Shown here piece by piece: positions 1-12,383 of a stretch of 64,000 nucleotides of DNA. The DNA is from Apostichopus japonicus (taxonomy: Eukaryota > Echinodermata > Holothuroidea > Aspidochirotida > Stichopodidae), in NCBI RefSeq assembly GCF_037975245.1, contig NC_092570.1, positions 11,139,001 to 11,203,000 of the forward strand, read 5' to 3'. Numbering within the stretch: position 1 is the first letter of the stretch; each line of letters begins with the position of its first letter. The position numbers were made by a program, and so were the translations under genes. The notes under the pieces are model-generated. The model made no database searches, was not told where the DNA came from, and saw nothing but the letters and a program-made list of their open reading frames with translations.

Positions 1-114
1 GTACCGATCAATCGAATGTTCAATACCGATCAATCGAATGTGCAATACCGATCAATCGATTATTCGGTACCGAACAATCGCAAGTTCGGTACCGATCAAT
101 CGAATTTTCGGTAC

Positions 115-124
115 CGATCGATCG
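115..124. repeat. Variant monomer core CGATCGATCG, perfect 10-bp palindrome
   Basis: An A-to-G change turns the usual CGATCAATCG into the perfect palindrome CGATCGATCG. This variant recurs throughout the window, usually followed within one monomer by the TGTGATACC junction. It is a marker of particular higher-order modules rather than a random mutation. No function is shown. Confidence 0.85.
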
Positions 125-738
125 AATGTGTGATACCGATCAATCGAATGTGCGGTACCGATCAATCGAATGTGCAGAACCGATTAATCGAATGTTCGGT
201 ACCGATCAAAGGAACGTTCGGTACCGATCATTCGAATGTGTACTATCGTTAAATCGAATGTGCGGTACCGATCACTCTAATGTGCGGTACCGATTTATTG
301 AATGTTCGGTACCGATCAAATAAACGTTCGGTACCGATCAATCGAATGTGTACTATCGTTAAATCGAATGTGCGGTACCGATCACTCGAATGTTCAATAC
401 CGATCATCGAATGTGCAATACCGATCAATCGATTATTGGGTACCGATTAATCGAATGTTCGGTACCGATCAAACGAACGTTCGGTACCGATCAATCGAAT
501 GTGTACTATCGTTAAATCGAATGTGCGGTACCGATCACTCTAATGTGTGGTACCGATTAATTGAATGTTCGGTACCGATCAAATAAACGTTCGGTACCGA
601 TCAATCGAATGTGTACTATAGTTAAATCGAATGTTCGGTACCGATCACTCGAATGTTCAATACCGATCAATCGAATGTGCAATACCGATCAATCGATTAT
701 TCGGTACCGATCAATCGAATGTTCGGTACCGATCAATC

Positions 739-1990
739 GAATGTTCAATACCGATCATCGAATGTGCAATACCGATCAATCGATTATTGGGTACCGATCA
801 ATCGAATGTTCGGTACCGATCAATCGAATGTTCCGTACCGATCAATCGAATGTGTGGTACCGATCAATCAAAGGTGCGGTACCGATCATTGGAATGTTCG
901 GTACCGATCAATCGAATGTTCGGTACCGATCAATCGAAGGTTCGGTACCGATCAATCGAATGTGCGATACCGATTAATCCAATGTTCGGTACCGATAAAT
1001 CGAATGTGCGATACCGATCAGTCGCATGTTCGGTACCGATCAATCGAATGTGCATTACCGATCAATCGAAGGTTCGGTACCGATCAATCGAATGTGCGGT
1101 ACCGATCAATCGAATGTTCAATACCGATCAATCGAATGTGCAATACCGATCAATCGATTATTCGGTACCGAACAATCGCAAGTTCGGTACCGATCAATCG
1201 AATTTTCGGTACCGATCGATCGAATGTGTGATACCGATCAATCGAATGTTTGATACCGATTAATCGAATGTTCGGTACCGATCAATCGAATGTTCGGTAC
1301 CGATCAATCGAATGTGCGGTACCGATCAATCGAATGTGTGATGTCGATAAATCGAATGTACGATACCGATCAGTCGCATGTTCGGTACCGATCAATCGAA
1401 TGTGTACAATCGTTAAATCGAATGTTCGGTACCGATCAATCGAATGTGTACTATCGTTAAATCGAATGTGCGGTACCGATCACTCGAATGTTCAATACCG
1501 ATCATCGAATGTGCAATACCGATCAATCGATTATTGGGTACCGATCAATCGAATGTTCGGTACCGATCAATCGAATGTTCCGTACCGATCAATCGAATGT
1601 GTGGTACCGATCAATCAAAGGTGCGGTACCGATCATTGGAATGTTCGGTACCGATCAATCGAATGTTCGGTACCGATCAATCGAAGGTTCGGTACCGATC
1701 AATCGAATGTGCGATACCGATTAATCCAATGTTCGGTACCGATAAATCGAATGTGCGATACCGATCAGTCGCATGTTCGGTACCGATCAATCGAATGTGC
1801 ATTACCGATCAATCGAAGGTTCGGTACCGATCAATCGAATGTGCGGTACCGATCAATCGAATGTTCAATACCGATCAATCGAATGTGCAATACCGATCAA
1901 TCGATTATTCGGTACCGAACAATCGCAAGTTCGGTACCGATCAATCGAATTTTCGGTACCGATCGATCGAATGTGTGATACCGATCAATC
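739..1990 (+). repeat. Tandem duplication, 747-bp offset
   Basis: Sequence from about 739 to 1,240 recurs at about 1,486-1,987. The offset of 747 is 34 monomers minus 1 bp, because each copy contains one 21-bp CGATCATCG monomer. The same 747-bp unit is amplified at 12.9-19.2 kb, so this is a second occurrence of the family-A higher-order unit. Confidence 0.88.
1274..1295 (+). repeat. Representative consensus monomer with two dyad axes
   Basis: This copy matches the consensus. Its first axis is the centre of GGTACC, inside the perfect 10-bp palindrome TCGGTACCGA. The second axis, 11 bp downstream, is the centre of TCGA. Read outward from either axis, 9 of 11 base pairs are self-complementary; the two exceptions are A/A or T/T oppositions. 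The monomer is therefore two inverted 11-bp half-units. It carries one GATC, one TCGA, one GGTACC and three CpG when the junction is included. Base composition is strand-symmetric (6 A, 6 T, 5 G, 5 C), as expected for a degenerated palindrome. Confidence 0.93.
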
Positions 1991-2668
1991 GAATGTTCGG
2001 TACCGATCAATCGAACGTGCGGTACCGATCAATCGAAGGTGCGGAACCGATCATTTGAAGGTTCGGTAACGATCAATCGAATGTTTTATACCGATTAATC
2101 GAATGTTCGGTTCCGATCAATCGAATGTGTGATACCGTACAATCGAATGTTCGGTACCGATCGATCGAATGTGTGTTACCGATAAATCGAATGTGCGATA
2201 CCGATCAATCGATTGTTCGGTACCGATCAATCGAATGTGCAATACCGATCAATCGATTATTCGGTACTGATCAGTCGAATGTTCGGTACCGATCAATCGA
2301 ATGTTCGGTACCGATCGATCGAATGTGTGATACCGATCAATCGAACGTGCGATACCGATCAATCCAATATTCGGTACCGATCAATCGAATTTTCGGTACC
2401 GATCAATCGAAGGTGCGGTACCGATCATTTGAAGGTTCGGTACCGATCAATCCAATGTTTGATACCGATTAATCGAATGTTCGGTACCGATCAATCGAAT
2501 GTGCGATACCGATCAATCGAATGTGCGGTACCGATCGATCGAATGTGTGATGTCGATAAATCGAATGTACGATACCGATCAGTCGCATGTTCGGTACCGA
2601 TCAATCGAATGTGTACTATCGTTAAATCGAATGTTCGGTACCGATCAATCGAATGTGCGATACCGATC
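1420..2668 (+). repeat. Long-range duplicate, copy 1 (partner 18,635-19,883)
   Basis: About 1.25 kb that I found identical wherever I compared it with 18,635-19,883, an offset of 17,215. Shared idiosyncrasies include CGAAGGTGCGGAACCG, TTCGGTTCCG, GTGTGTTACC and the paired GATGTCGATAAATCG. The match stops at about 2,668/19,883, where one copy continues with GATCAATCG and the other with GATCAGTCG. The two copies are separated by unrelated family-C and family-A units, so this is not simple adjacent duplication. Confidence 0.9.
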
Positions 2669-2698
2669 AATCGAATGTTCGGTACCGATCAAACCAAC

Positions 2699-2712
2699 GT
2701 TCGGTACCGAAC
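2699..2712. repeat. Perfect 14-bp palindrome GTTCGGTACCGAAC
   Basis: A T-to-A change (CCGATC to CCGAAC) restores one of the mismatched pairs around the GGTACC axis, extending the perfect palindrome from 10 to 14 bp. The same variant recurs in the family-C copies near 4,965 and 6,791, carried by the higher-order duplications. It has no recognised function; cruciform or hairpin propensity is the obvious inference. Confidence 0.8.
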
Positions 2713-3274
2713 AATCGAATGTGTACTATCGTTCAATCGAATGTTCGGTACCGATCAAACCAACGTTCGGTACCGATCAATCGAATGTGCAATACCGATC
2801 AATCGAATGTTCGGTACCGATCAATCGAATGTGCGGTACCGATCAATCGAATGTTCAATACCGATCAATCGAATGTGCAATACCGATCAATCGATTATTC
2901 GGTACCGATCAATCGAATGTTCGGTACCGATCAATCGAATGTTCGGTACCGATCAATCGAATGTGTGATATCGATCAATCGAACGTGCGATACCGATCAA
3001 TCGAATGTGCGGTACCGATCAATCGAATGTGCGGAACCGATCAATCGAATGTTCGGTACCGATCAAACCAACGTTTGGTACCGATCAATCGAATGTGTAC
3101 TATCGTTAAATCGAATGTGCGGTACCGATCACTCTAATGTGCGGTACCGATTAATCGAATATTCAGTACCGATCAAATGAACGTTCGGTACCGATCAATC
3201 GGATGTGTACTATCGTTAAATCGAATGTTCGGTACAGATCAATCGAATGTACGAATTCGATCAATCGAATTTTC

Positions 3275-3670
3275 GGTACCGGTCAATCGAATATGCGGTA
3301 CCGATCAATCGAATGTTCAATACCGATTAATCGAATGATCGGTACCGATCAATCGAATGTGCGATACCGATCAATCGAATGTTCGGTATCGATCAATCGA
3401 ATGTGCAATACCAATCAATCGGATGTTCGGTACCGATCGATCGAATGTGTGATACCGATCAATCGAATGTGCGGTACCGGTCAATCGAATATGCGGTACC
3501 GATCAATCGAATGTTCAATACCGATTAATCGAATGATCGGTACCGATCAATCGAATGTGCGATACCGATCAATCGAATGTTCGGTATCGATCAATCGAAT
3601 GTGCAATACCAATCAATCGGATGTTCGGTACCGATCGATCGAATGTGTGATACCGATCAATCGAATGTGC
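3275..3670 (+). repeat. 198-bp (9-monomer) tandem duplication
   Basis: Two adjacent copies, 3,275-3,472 and 3,473-3,670, each start at GGTACCGGTC and contain TATGCGG, GAATGATCGG, TTCGGTATCG and AATACCAATCAATCGG in the same order. Related family-C copies near 5,541 and 7,367 have only one such unit. The duplication is therefore local to this copy and later than the family-C duplications. Confidence 0.93.
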
Positions 3671-4676
3671 GGTACCGATCAATCGAACGTGCGATACCGA
3701 TCAATCGAATATTCGGTACCGATTAATCGAATGTTCGGTACCGATAAATCGAATGTGCGATACCGATCAATCGAATGTACGGATTCGATCAATCGAATGT
3801 TCGGTACCGATAAATCGAATGTGCACTACCGATCAATCGAATATTCAATACCAATCAATGGAATGTGCGATACCGATCAATCGAATATTCGGTACCGATT
3901 AATCGAATGTTCGGTACCGATAAATCGAATGTGCGATACCGATCAATCGAATGTACGGATTCGATCAATCGAATGTTCGGTACCGATCGATCGAATGTGT
4001 GATACCGATCAATCGAATGTGCGGTACCGATCAATCGAACGTGCGATACCAATCAATCGAATATTCGGTACCGATTAATCGAATGTTCGGTACCGATAAA
4101 TCGAATGTGCGATACCGATCAATCGAATGTACGGATTCGATCAATCGAATGTTCGGTACCGATCAATCGAATGTGCGGTACCGATCAATCGAATGTTCAA
4201 TACCGATCAAACGAATCTTCGGGACCGGTCGATAGAATGTGTGATTCCGATCAATCGAATGTTCGGTACCGATCAATCGAATGTGCGGTAAAGATCAATC
4301 GAATGTGCGGTACCGATTAATCGATTGTTCGGTACAGATCAAACGAACATTCCGTACCGATCAATCGGATGTGTACTATCGTTAAATCGAATGTTCGGTA
4401 CCGATCTATCGAATGTGCGAATTCGATCAATCGAATTTTCGGTACTGGTCAATCGAATATGCGGTACCGATCAATCGAATGTTCAATACCGATCAATCGA
4501 ATGTGCGATACCGATCAATCGAATGTTCGGTACCGATCAATCGAATGTGCGATACCGATTAATCGAATGTTCGGTACCGATAAATCGAATGTGCGATACC
4601 GATCAATCGAATGTTCGGTACCGATCGATCGAATGTGTGATGTCGATCGTTCGAATGTACGATACCGATCAGTCGC

Positions 4677-6502
4677 ATGTTCGGTACCGATCAATCGAAT
4701 GTTCGGTACCGATCGATCGAATGTGTGATACCGATCAATCGAATGTGTGGTACCGATCAATCGAATGTGCGGAACCGATTAATCGAATGTTCGGTACCGA
4801 TCCAAAGAATATGTGATACCGATCAATCGAATGTTCGGTACCGATCAATCGAATGTGCGGTACCGAACAATCGAATGTGTACTATCGTTAAATCGAATGT
4901 TCGTTACCGATCAATCGAATGTGCGATACCGATCAATCGAATGTTCGGTACCGATCAAACCAACGTTCGGTACCGAACAATCGAATGTGTACTATCGTTC
5001 AATCGAATGTTCGGTACCGATCAAACCAACGTTCGGTACCGATCAATCGAATGTGCAATACCGATCAATCGAATGTTCGGTACCGATCAATCGAATGTGC
5101 GGTACCGATCAATCGAATGTTCAATACCGATCAATCGAATGTGCAATACCGATCAATCGATTATTCGGTACCGATCAATCGAATGTTCGGTACCGATCAA
5201 TCGAATGTTCGGTACCGATCAATCGAATGTGTGATATCGATCAATCGAACGTGCGATACCGATCAATCGAATGTGCGGTACCGATCAATCGAATGTGCGG
5301 AACCGATCAATCGAATGTTCGGTACCGATCAAACCAACGTTTGGTACCGATCAATCGAATGTGTACTATCGTTAAATCGAATGTGCGGTACCGATCACTC
5401 TAATGTGCGGTACCGATTAATCGAATGTTCAGTACCGATCAAATGAACGTTCGGTACCGATCAATCGGATGTGTACTATCGTTAAATCGAATGTTCGGTA
5501 CAGATCAATCGAATGTACGAATTCGATCAATCGAATTTTCGGTACCGGTCAATCGAATATGCGGTACCGATCAATCGAATGTTCAATACCGATTAATCGA
5601 ATGATCGGTACCGATCAATCGAATGTGCGATACCGATCAATCGAATGTTCGGTATCGATCAATCGAATGTGCAATACCAATCAATCGGATGTTCGGTACC
5701 GATCGATCGAATGTGTGATACCGATCAATCGAATGTGCGGTACCGATCAATCGAACGTGCGATACCGATCAATCGAATATTCGGTACCGATTAATCGAAT
5801 GTTCGGTACCGATAAATCGAATGTGCGATACCGATCAATCGAATGTACGGATTCGATCAATCGAATGTTCGGTACCGATAAATCGAATGTGCACTACCGA
5901 TCAATCGAATATTCAATACCGATCAATGGAATGTGCGATACCGATCAATCGAATCTTCGGTACCGATCAAAAGAATATGTGATACCGATCAATCGAATGT
6001 TCGGTACCGTTCAATCGAATGTTCGGTACCGAACAATCGAATGTGTACTATCGTTAAATCGAATGTTCGGTACCGATCGATCGAATGTTCGGTACCGATC
6101 AATCGAATGTGCGATACCGATCAATCGAATCTTCAGTACCGATCAAAAGAATATGTGATACCGATCAATCGAATGTTCGGTACCGATCAAACCAACGTTT
6201 GGTACCGATCAATCGAATGTGTACTATCGTTAAATCGAATGTGCGGTACCGATCACTCTAATGTGCGGTACCGATTAATCGAATGTTCAGTACCGATCAA
6301 ATGAACGTTCGGTACCGATCAATCGGATGTGTACTATCGTTAAATCGAATGTTCGGTACAGATCAATCGAATGTACGAATTCGATCAATCGAATTTTCGG
6401 TACCGGTCAATCGAATATGCGGTACCGATCAATCGAATGTTCAATACCGATTAATCGAATGATCGGTACCGATCAATCGAATGTGCGATACCGATCAATC
6501 GA
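4677..6502 (+). repeat. Family-C higher-order unit, 1,826 bp, copy 1
   Basis: The unit is 83 monomers (1,826 bp) and is repeated immediately downstream at 6,503-8,328. Shared landmarks in order are GATCCAAAGAATATG, TTCGTTACCG, two GATCAAACCAACG monomers, TGATATCGATC, TTTGGTACC and the TACGAATTCGATC module. I saw no differences between the copies in the stretches I compared. Confidence 0.93.
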
Positions 6503-8328
6503 ATGTTCGGTACCGATCAATCGAATGTTCGGTACCGATCGATCGAATGTGTGATACCGATCAATCGAATGTGTGGTACCGATCAATCGAATGTGCGGAA
6601 CCGATTAATCGAATGTTCGGTACCGATCCAAAGAATATGTGATACCGATCAATCGAATGTTCGGTACCGATCAATCGAATGTGCGGTACCGAACAATCGA
6701 ATGTGTACTATCGTTAAATCGAATGTTCGTTACCGATCAATCGAATGTGCGATACCGATCAATCGAATGTTCGGTACCGATCAAACCAACGTTCGGTACC
6801 GAACAATCGAATGTGTACTATCGTTCAATCGAATGTTCGGTACCGATCAAACCAACGTTCGGTACCGATCAATCGAATGTGCAATACCGATCAATCGAAT
6901 GTTCGGTACCGATCAATCGAATGTGCGGTACCGATCAATCGAATGTTCAATACCGATCAATCGAATGTGCAATACCGATCAATCGATTATTCGGTACCGA
7001 TCAATCGAATGTTCGGTACCGATCAATCGAATGTTCGGTACCGATCAATCGAATGTGTGATATCGATCAATCGAACGTGCGATACCGATCAATCGAATGT
7101 GCGGTACCGATCAATCGAATGTGCGGAACCGATCAATCGAATGTTCGGTACCGATCAAACCAACGTTTGGTACCGATCAATCGAATGTGTACTATCGTTA
7201 AATCGAATGTGCGGTACCGATCACTCTAATGTGCGGTACCGATTAATCGAATGTTCAGTACCGATCAAATGAACGTTCGGTACCGATCAATCGGATGTGT
7301 ACTATCGTTAAATCGAATGTTCGGTACAGATCAATCGAATGTACGAATTCGATCAATCGAATTTTCGGTACCGGTCAATCGAATATGCGGTACCGATCAA
7401 TCGAATGTTCAATACCGATTAATCGAATGATCGGTACCGATCAATCGAATGTGCGATACCGATCAATCGAATGTTCGGTATCGATCAATCGAATGTGCAA
7501 TACCAATCAATCGGATGTTCGGTACCGATCGATCGAATGTGTGATACCGATCAATCGAATGTGCGGTACCGATCAATCGAACGTGCGATACCGATCAATC
7601 GAATATTCGGTACCGATTAATCGAATGTTCGGTACCGATAAATCGAATGTGCGATACCGATCAATCGAATGTACGGATTCGATCAATCGAATGTTCGGTA
7701 CCGATAAATCGAATGTGCACTACCGATCAATCGAATATTCAATACCGATCAATGGAATGTGCGATACCGATCAATCGAATCTTCGGTACCGATCAAAAGA
7801 ATATGTGATACCGATCAATCGAATGTTCGGTACCGTTCAATCGAATGTTCGGTACCGAACAATCGAATGTGTACTATCGTTAAATCGAATGTTCGGTACC
7901 GATCGATCGAATGTTCGGTACCGATCAATCGAATGTGCGATACCGATCAATCGAATCTTCAGTACCGATCAAAAGAATATGTGATACCGATCAATCGAAT
8001 GTTCGGTACCGATCAAACCAACGTTTGGTACCGATCAATCGAATGTGTACTATCGTTAAATCGAATGTGCGGTACCGATCACTCTAATGTGCGGTACCGA
8101 TTAATCGAATGTTCAGTACCGATCAAATGAACGTTCGGTACCGATCAATCGGATGTGTACTATCGTTAAATCGAATGTTCGGTACAGATCAATCGAATGT
8201 ACGAATTCGATCAATCGAATTTTCGGTACCGGTCAATCGAATATGCGGTACCGATCAATCGAATGTTCAATACCGATTAATCGAATGATCGGTACCGATC
8301 AATCGAATGTGCGATACCGATCAATCGA
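6503..8328 (+). repeat. Family-C higher-order unit, 1,826 bp, copy 2
   Basis: Direct tandem copy of 4,677-6,502, diverging from it only at the ends. The junction at about 6,500 replaces the expected TTCGGTATCG monomer with TTCGGTACCG, so the recombination point can be located within a monomer or two. Confidence 0.93.
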
Positions 8329-8864
8329 ATGTTCGGTATCGATCAATCGAATGTGCAATACCAATCAATCGGATGTTCGGTACCGATCGATCGAATGTGT
8401 GATACCGATCAATCGAATGTGCGGTACCGATCAATCGAACGTGCGATACCGATCAATCGAATATTCGGTACCGATTAATCGAATGTTCGGTACCGATAAA
8501 TCGAATGTGCGATACCGATCAATCGAATGTACGGATTCGATCAATCGAATGTTCGGTACCGATAAATCGAATGTGCACTACCGATCAATCGAATATTCAA
8601 TACCGATCAATGGAATGTGCGATACCGATCAATCGAATCTTCGGTACCGATCAAAAGAATATGTGATACCGATCAATCGAATGTTCGGTACCGTTCAATC
8701 GAATGTTCGGTACCGAACAATCGAATGTGTACTATCGTTAAATCGAATGTTCGGTACCGATCGATCGAATGTTCGGTACCGATCAATCGAATGTGCGATA
8801 CCGATCAATCGAATCTTCAGTACCGATCAAAAGAATATGTGATACCGATCAATCGAATGTTCGG
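7295..8864 (+). repeat. 858-bp (39-monomer) tandem repeat within family C
   Basis: The segment starting at 7,295 recurs at 8,153 (offset 858). The second copy runs to about 8,864 before diverging at GTTCGGAACCG. The same unit also occupies 5,469-6,326 and restarts at 6,327, so 1,826 bp is 858 plus 968 bp. This gives nested periodicity of 22, 858 and 1,826 bp. Confidence 0.9.
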
Positions 8865-10930
8865 AACCGATCAATCGAATGTTCGGTACCGAACAATCGA
8901 ATGTGTACTATCGTTAAATCGAATGTTCGGTACCGATCAATCGAATGTGCGATACCGATCAATCGAATGTTCGGTACCGATCAATCGAATGTGCGATACC
9001 GATCAATCGAATGTTCGGTACCGATCGATCGAATGTGTGATACCGATCAATCGAATGTGCGGTACCTATCAATCGAATGTGCGGAACCGATTAATCGAAT
9101 GTTCGGTACCGATCCAAAGAATATGTGATACCGATCAATCGAATGTGTACTATCGTTAAATCGAATGTTCGGTACCGATCAATCGAATGTGCGATACCGA
9201 TCAATCGAATGTTCGGTACCGATCAAACCAACGTTCGGTACCGAACAATCGAATGTGTACTATCGTTCAATCGAATGTTCGGTACCGATCAAACGAATGT
9301 GCGATACCGATCAATCGAATGTTCGGTACCGATCGATCGAATGTGTGATACCGATCAATCGAATGTGCGATACCGATCAATCGAATGTTCGGTATCGATC
9401 ATTCGAATGTGCAATACCGATCAATCGAATGTTCGGTACCGATCAATCGAATGTGCGGTACCGATCAATCGAATGTTCAATACCGATCAATCGAATGTGC
9501 AATACCGATCAATCGATTATTCGGTACCGATCAATCAAATATTCGGTACCGATCAATCGAATGTTCGGTACCGATCGATCGAATGTGTGATATCGATCAA
9601 TCGAACGTGCGATACCGATCAATCGAATGTGCGGTACCGATCAATCGAATGTGCGGAACCGATCAATCGAATGTTCGGTACCGATCAAACCAACGTTTGG
9701 TACCGATCAATCGAATGTGTACTATCGTTAAATCGAATGTGCGGTACCGATCACTCTAATGTGCGGTACCGATTAATCGAATTTTCGGTACCGATCAAAT
9801 GAACGTTCGGTACCGATCAATCGGATGTGTACTATCGTTAAATCGAATGTTCGGTACAGATCAATCGAATGTACGAATTCGATCAATCGAATTTTCGGTA
9901 CCGGTCAATCGAATATGCGGTACCGATCAATCGAATGTTCAATACCGATTAATCGAATGATCGGTACCGATCAATCGAACGTGCGATACCGATCAATCGA
10001 ATGTACGGTATCGATCAATCGAATGTGCAATACCAATCAATCGGATGTTCGGTACCGATCGATCGAATGTGTGATACCGATCAATCGAATGTGCGGTACC
10101 GATCAATCGAACGTGCGATACCGATCAATCGAATATTCGGTACCGATTAATCGAATGTTCGGTACCGATAAATCGAATGTGCGATACCGATCAATCGAAT
10201 GTACGGATTCAATCAATCGAATGTTCGGTACCGATAAATCGAATGTGCACTACCGATCAATCGAATGTTCAATACCGATCAATGGAATGTGCGATACCGA
10301 TCAATCGAATGTTCGGTACCGATCAATCGAATGTGCGGTACCGATCAATCGAATGTTCAATACCGATCAAACGAATCTTCGGTACCGGTCGATAGAATGT
10401 GTGATACCGATCAATCGAATGTTCGGTACCGATCAATCGAATGTGCGGTAAAAATCAATCGAATGTGCGGTACCGATTAATCGATTGTTCGGTACAGATC
10501 AAACGAACATTCCGTACCGATCAATCGGATGTGTACTATCGTTAAATCGAATGTTCGGTACCGATCAATCGAATGTGCGATACCGATCAATCGAATTTTC
10601 GGTACTGGTCAATCGAATATGCGTTACCGATCAATCGAATGTTCAATACCGATCAATCGAATGTGCGATACCGATCAATCGAATGTTCGGTACCGATCAA
10701 TCGAATGTGCGATACCGATCAATCGAATCTTCGGAACCGATCAAAAGAATATGTGATACCGATCAATCGAATGTTCGGTACCGATCAATCGAATGTTCGG
10801 TACCGATCAATCGAATGTGCGATACCGATCAATCGAATGTTCGGTTCCGATCGATCGAATGTGTGATACCGATCAATCGAATGTGCGGTACCGATCGATC
10901 GAATTTGCGATACCGATCACTCTAATGTGC
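8865..10930 (+). repeat. Family-C block, distal part
   Basis: Rearranged family-C modules: the GATCAAACCAACG cluster near 9,220 and 9,680, the TACGAATTCGATC module near 9,870, and a segment from about 10,265 that parallels 4,105 onward (offset 6,160). Several substitutions separate these copies, for example GATTCAATC at 10,206 against GATTCGATC elsewhere. They look older than the 1,826-bp pair. No gene is present. Confidence 0.82.
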
Positions 10931-12383
10931 GGTACCGATTAATCGAATGTTCGGTACCGATCAAATGAACGTTCGGTACCGATCAATCGAATGTGTACTA
11001 TCGTTAAATCGAATGTTCGGTACCGATCAATCGAATATGCGGATTCGATCAATCGAATGTTCGGTACCGATCAAACCAACGTTCGGTACCGATCAATCGA
11101 ATGTGTACTTTCGTTAAATCGAATGTTCGGTACCGATCAATCGAATGTTTGATACCGATCGATCGAATGTGTGATATCGATCAATCGAATGTACGATACC
11201 GATCAATCGAATGTTAGGTACCGATCAATCGAATGTGCGATACCGATCAATCGAATGTGCGGTACCGATCAATCGAATTTTCAATACCGATCAATCGAAT
11301 GTGCAATTCCGATCAATCGATTATTCGGTACCGATCAATCGAATGTTCGGTACCGATCAATCGAATGTTCGATACCGATCGATCGAATGTGTCATACCGT
11401 TATATCGAATGTGCGGTACCGATCAATCGAATGTGCGGAACCGATCAATCGAATGTTCGGTACCGATCAAACGAACGTTCGGTACCGATCAATCGAATGT
11501 GTTCTATCATTAAATCGAATGTGCGGTACCGATCACTCTAATGTGCGATACCGATTAATCGAATGTTCGGTACCGATCAAATGAACGTTCGGTACCGATC
11601 AATCGAATGTTCGGTACCGATCGATCGAATGTGTGATACCGATCAATCGAATGAGCGATACCGATCAATCGATTGTTCGGTACCGATCAATCGAATGTGC
11701 AATACCGATCAATCGATTATTCGGTACTGATCAGTCGAATTTTCGGTACCGATCAATCGAATGTTCGGTACCGATCGATCGAATGTGTGATACCGATCAA
11801 TCGAACGTGCGATACCGATCAATCGAATATTCGGTACCGATCAATCGAATTTTCGGTACCGATCAATCGAAGGTGCGGTACCGATCATTTGAAGGTTCGG
11901 TACCGATCAATCCAATGTTTGATGCCGATTAATCGAATGTTCGGTACCGATCAATCGATTATTCGGTACCGATCAATCGAATGTTCGGTACCGATCAATC
12001 GAAGGTGCGGTACCGATCAATCGAAGTTGCGGTACCGATCATTTGAAGGTTTGGTACCGATCAATCGAATGTTTGATACCGATCAATCGAATGTTCGGTA
12101 CCGATAAATCGAATGTGCGATACCGAACAATCGAATGTTCGGTACCGATCGATCGAGTGTGCGGTACCCATCAATCGAATGTACGATACTGATCAATCGA
12201 ATGTTCGGTACCGATCAATCGAATGTTTGATACCGATCAATCGAATGTTCGGTACCGATCAATCGATTGTTCGGTACCGATCAATCGAATGTGCAATACC
12301 GATCAATCGATTATTCGGTACCGATCAATCGAAGGTGCGATACCGATCATTTGAAGGTTCGGTACCGATCAATCGAATGTGTG
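10931..12383 (+). repeat. Mosaic segment between families C and A
   Basis: Modules found in several families are joined here. Positions 11,640-11,930 parallel 2,180-2,470 (offset 9,460, 430 monomers). The TTCTATCATTAAATCG monomer appears at about 11,500, its only occurrence before 21.9 kb. The GATCGAGTGTGCGG plus TACTGATC module near 12,151 recurs near 20,171, 23,183, 33,170 and 37,261. No gene is present. Confidence 0.8.

Larger units (their letters stand above)
1..1419 (+). repeat. Family-A block, left end of window
   Basis: These monomers carry family-A markers: AACAATCGCAAGTTCGG, GATTATTGGGTACC, the TAC-type monomer ACTATCGTTAAATCG and the 21-bp CGATCATCG monomer (near 404 and 753). Positions 1-300 match about 14,273-14,572, an offset of 14,272. 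No gene is present; the open frames are repeat by-products. Confidence 0.85.
2669..4676 (+). repeat. Family-C block, proximal part
   Basis: Here family C begins. Its markers are GATCAAACCAACG, TACGAATTCGATC, GGTACCGGTCAATCG and AATACCAATCAATCGG. Positions 2,653-3,400 repeat at 4,919-5,666 (offset 2,266, exactly 103 monomers). Positions 4,105-4,816 resemble 10,265-10,976 (offset 6,160, exactly 280 monomers). No gene is present. Confidence 0.85.

Noticed and set aside
3855-4052. Reverse-strand open frames of about 60-80 codons (also near 4,515, 19,706, 23,885, 35,345, 39,386, 41,101 and 61,377)
   Set aside because: They exist only where variants such as GATTAATCG remove the regular reverse-strand TGA. 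They are translations of the repeat, not genes.
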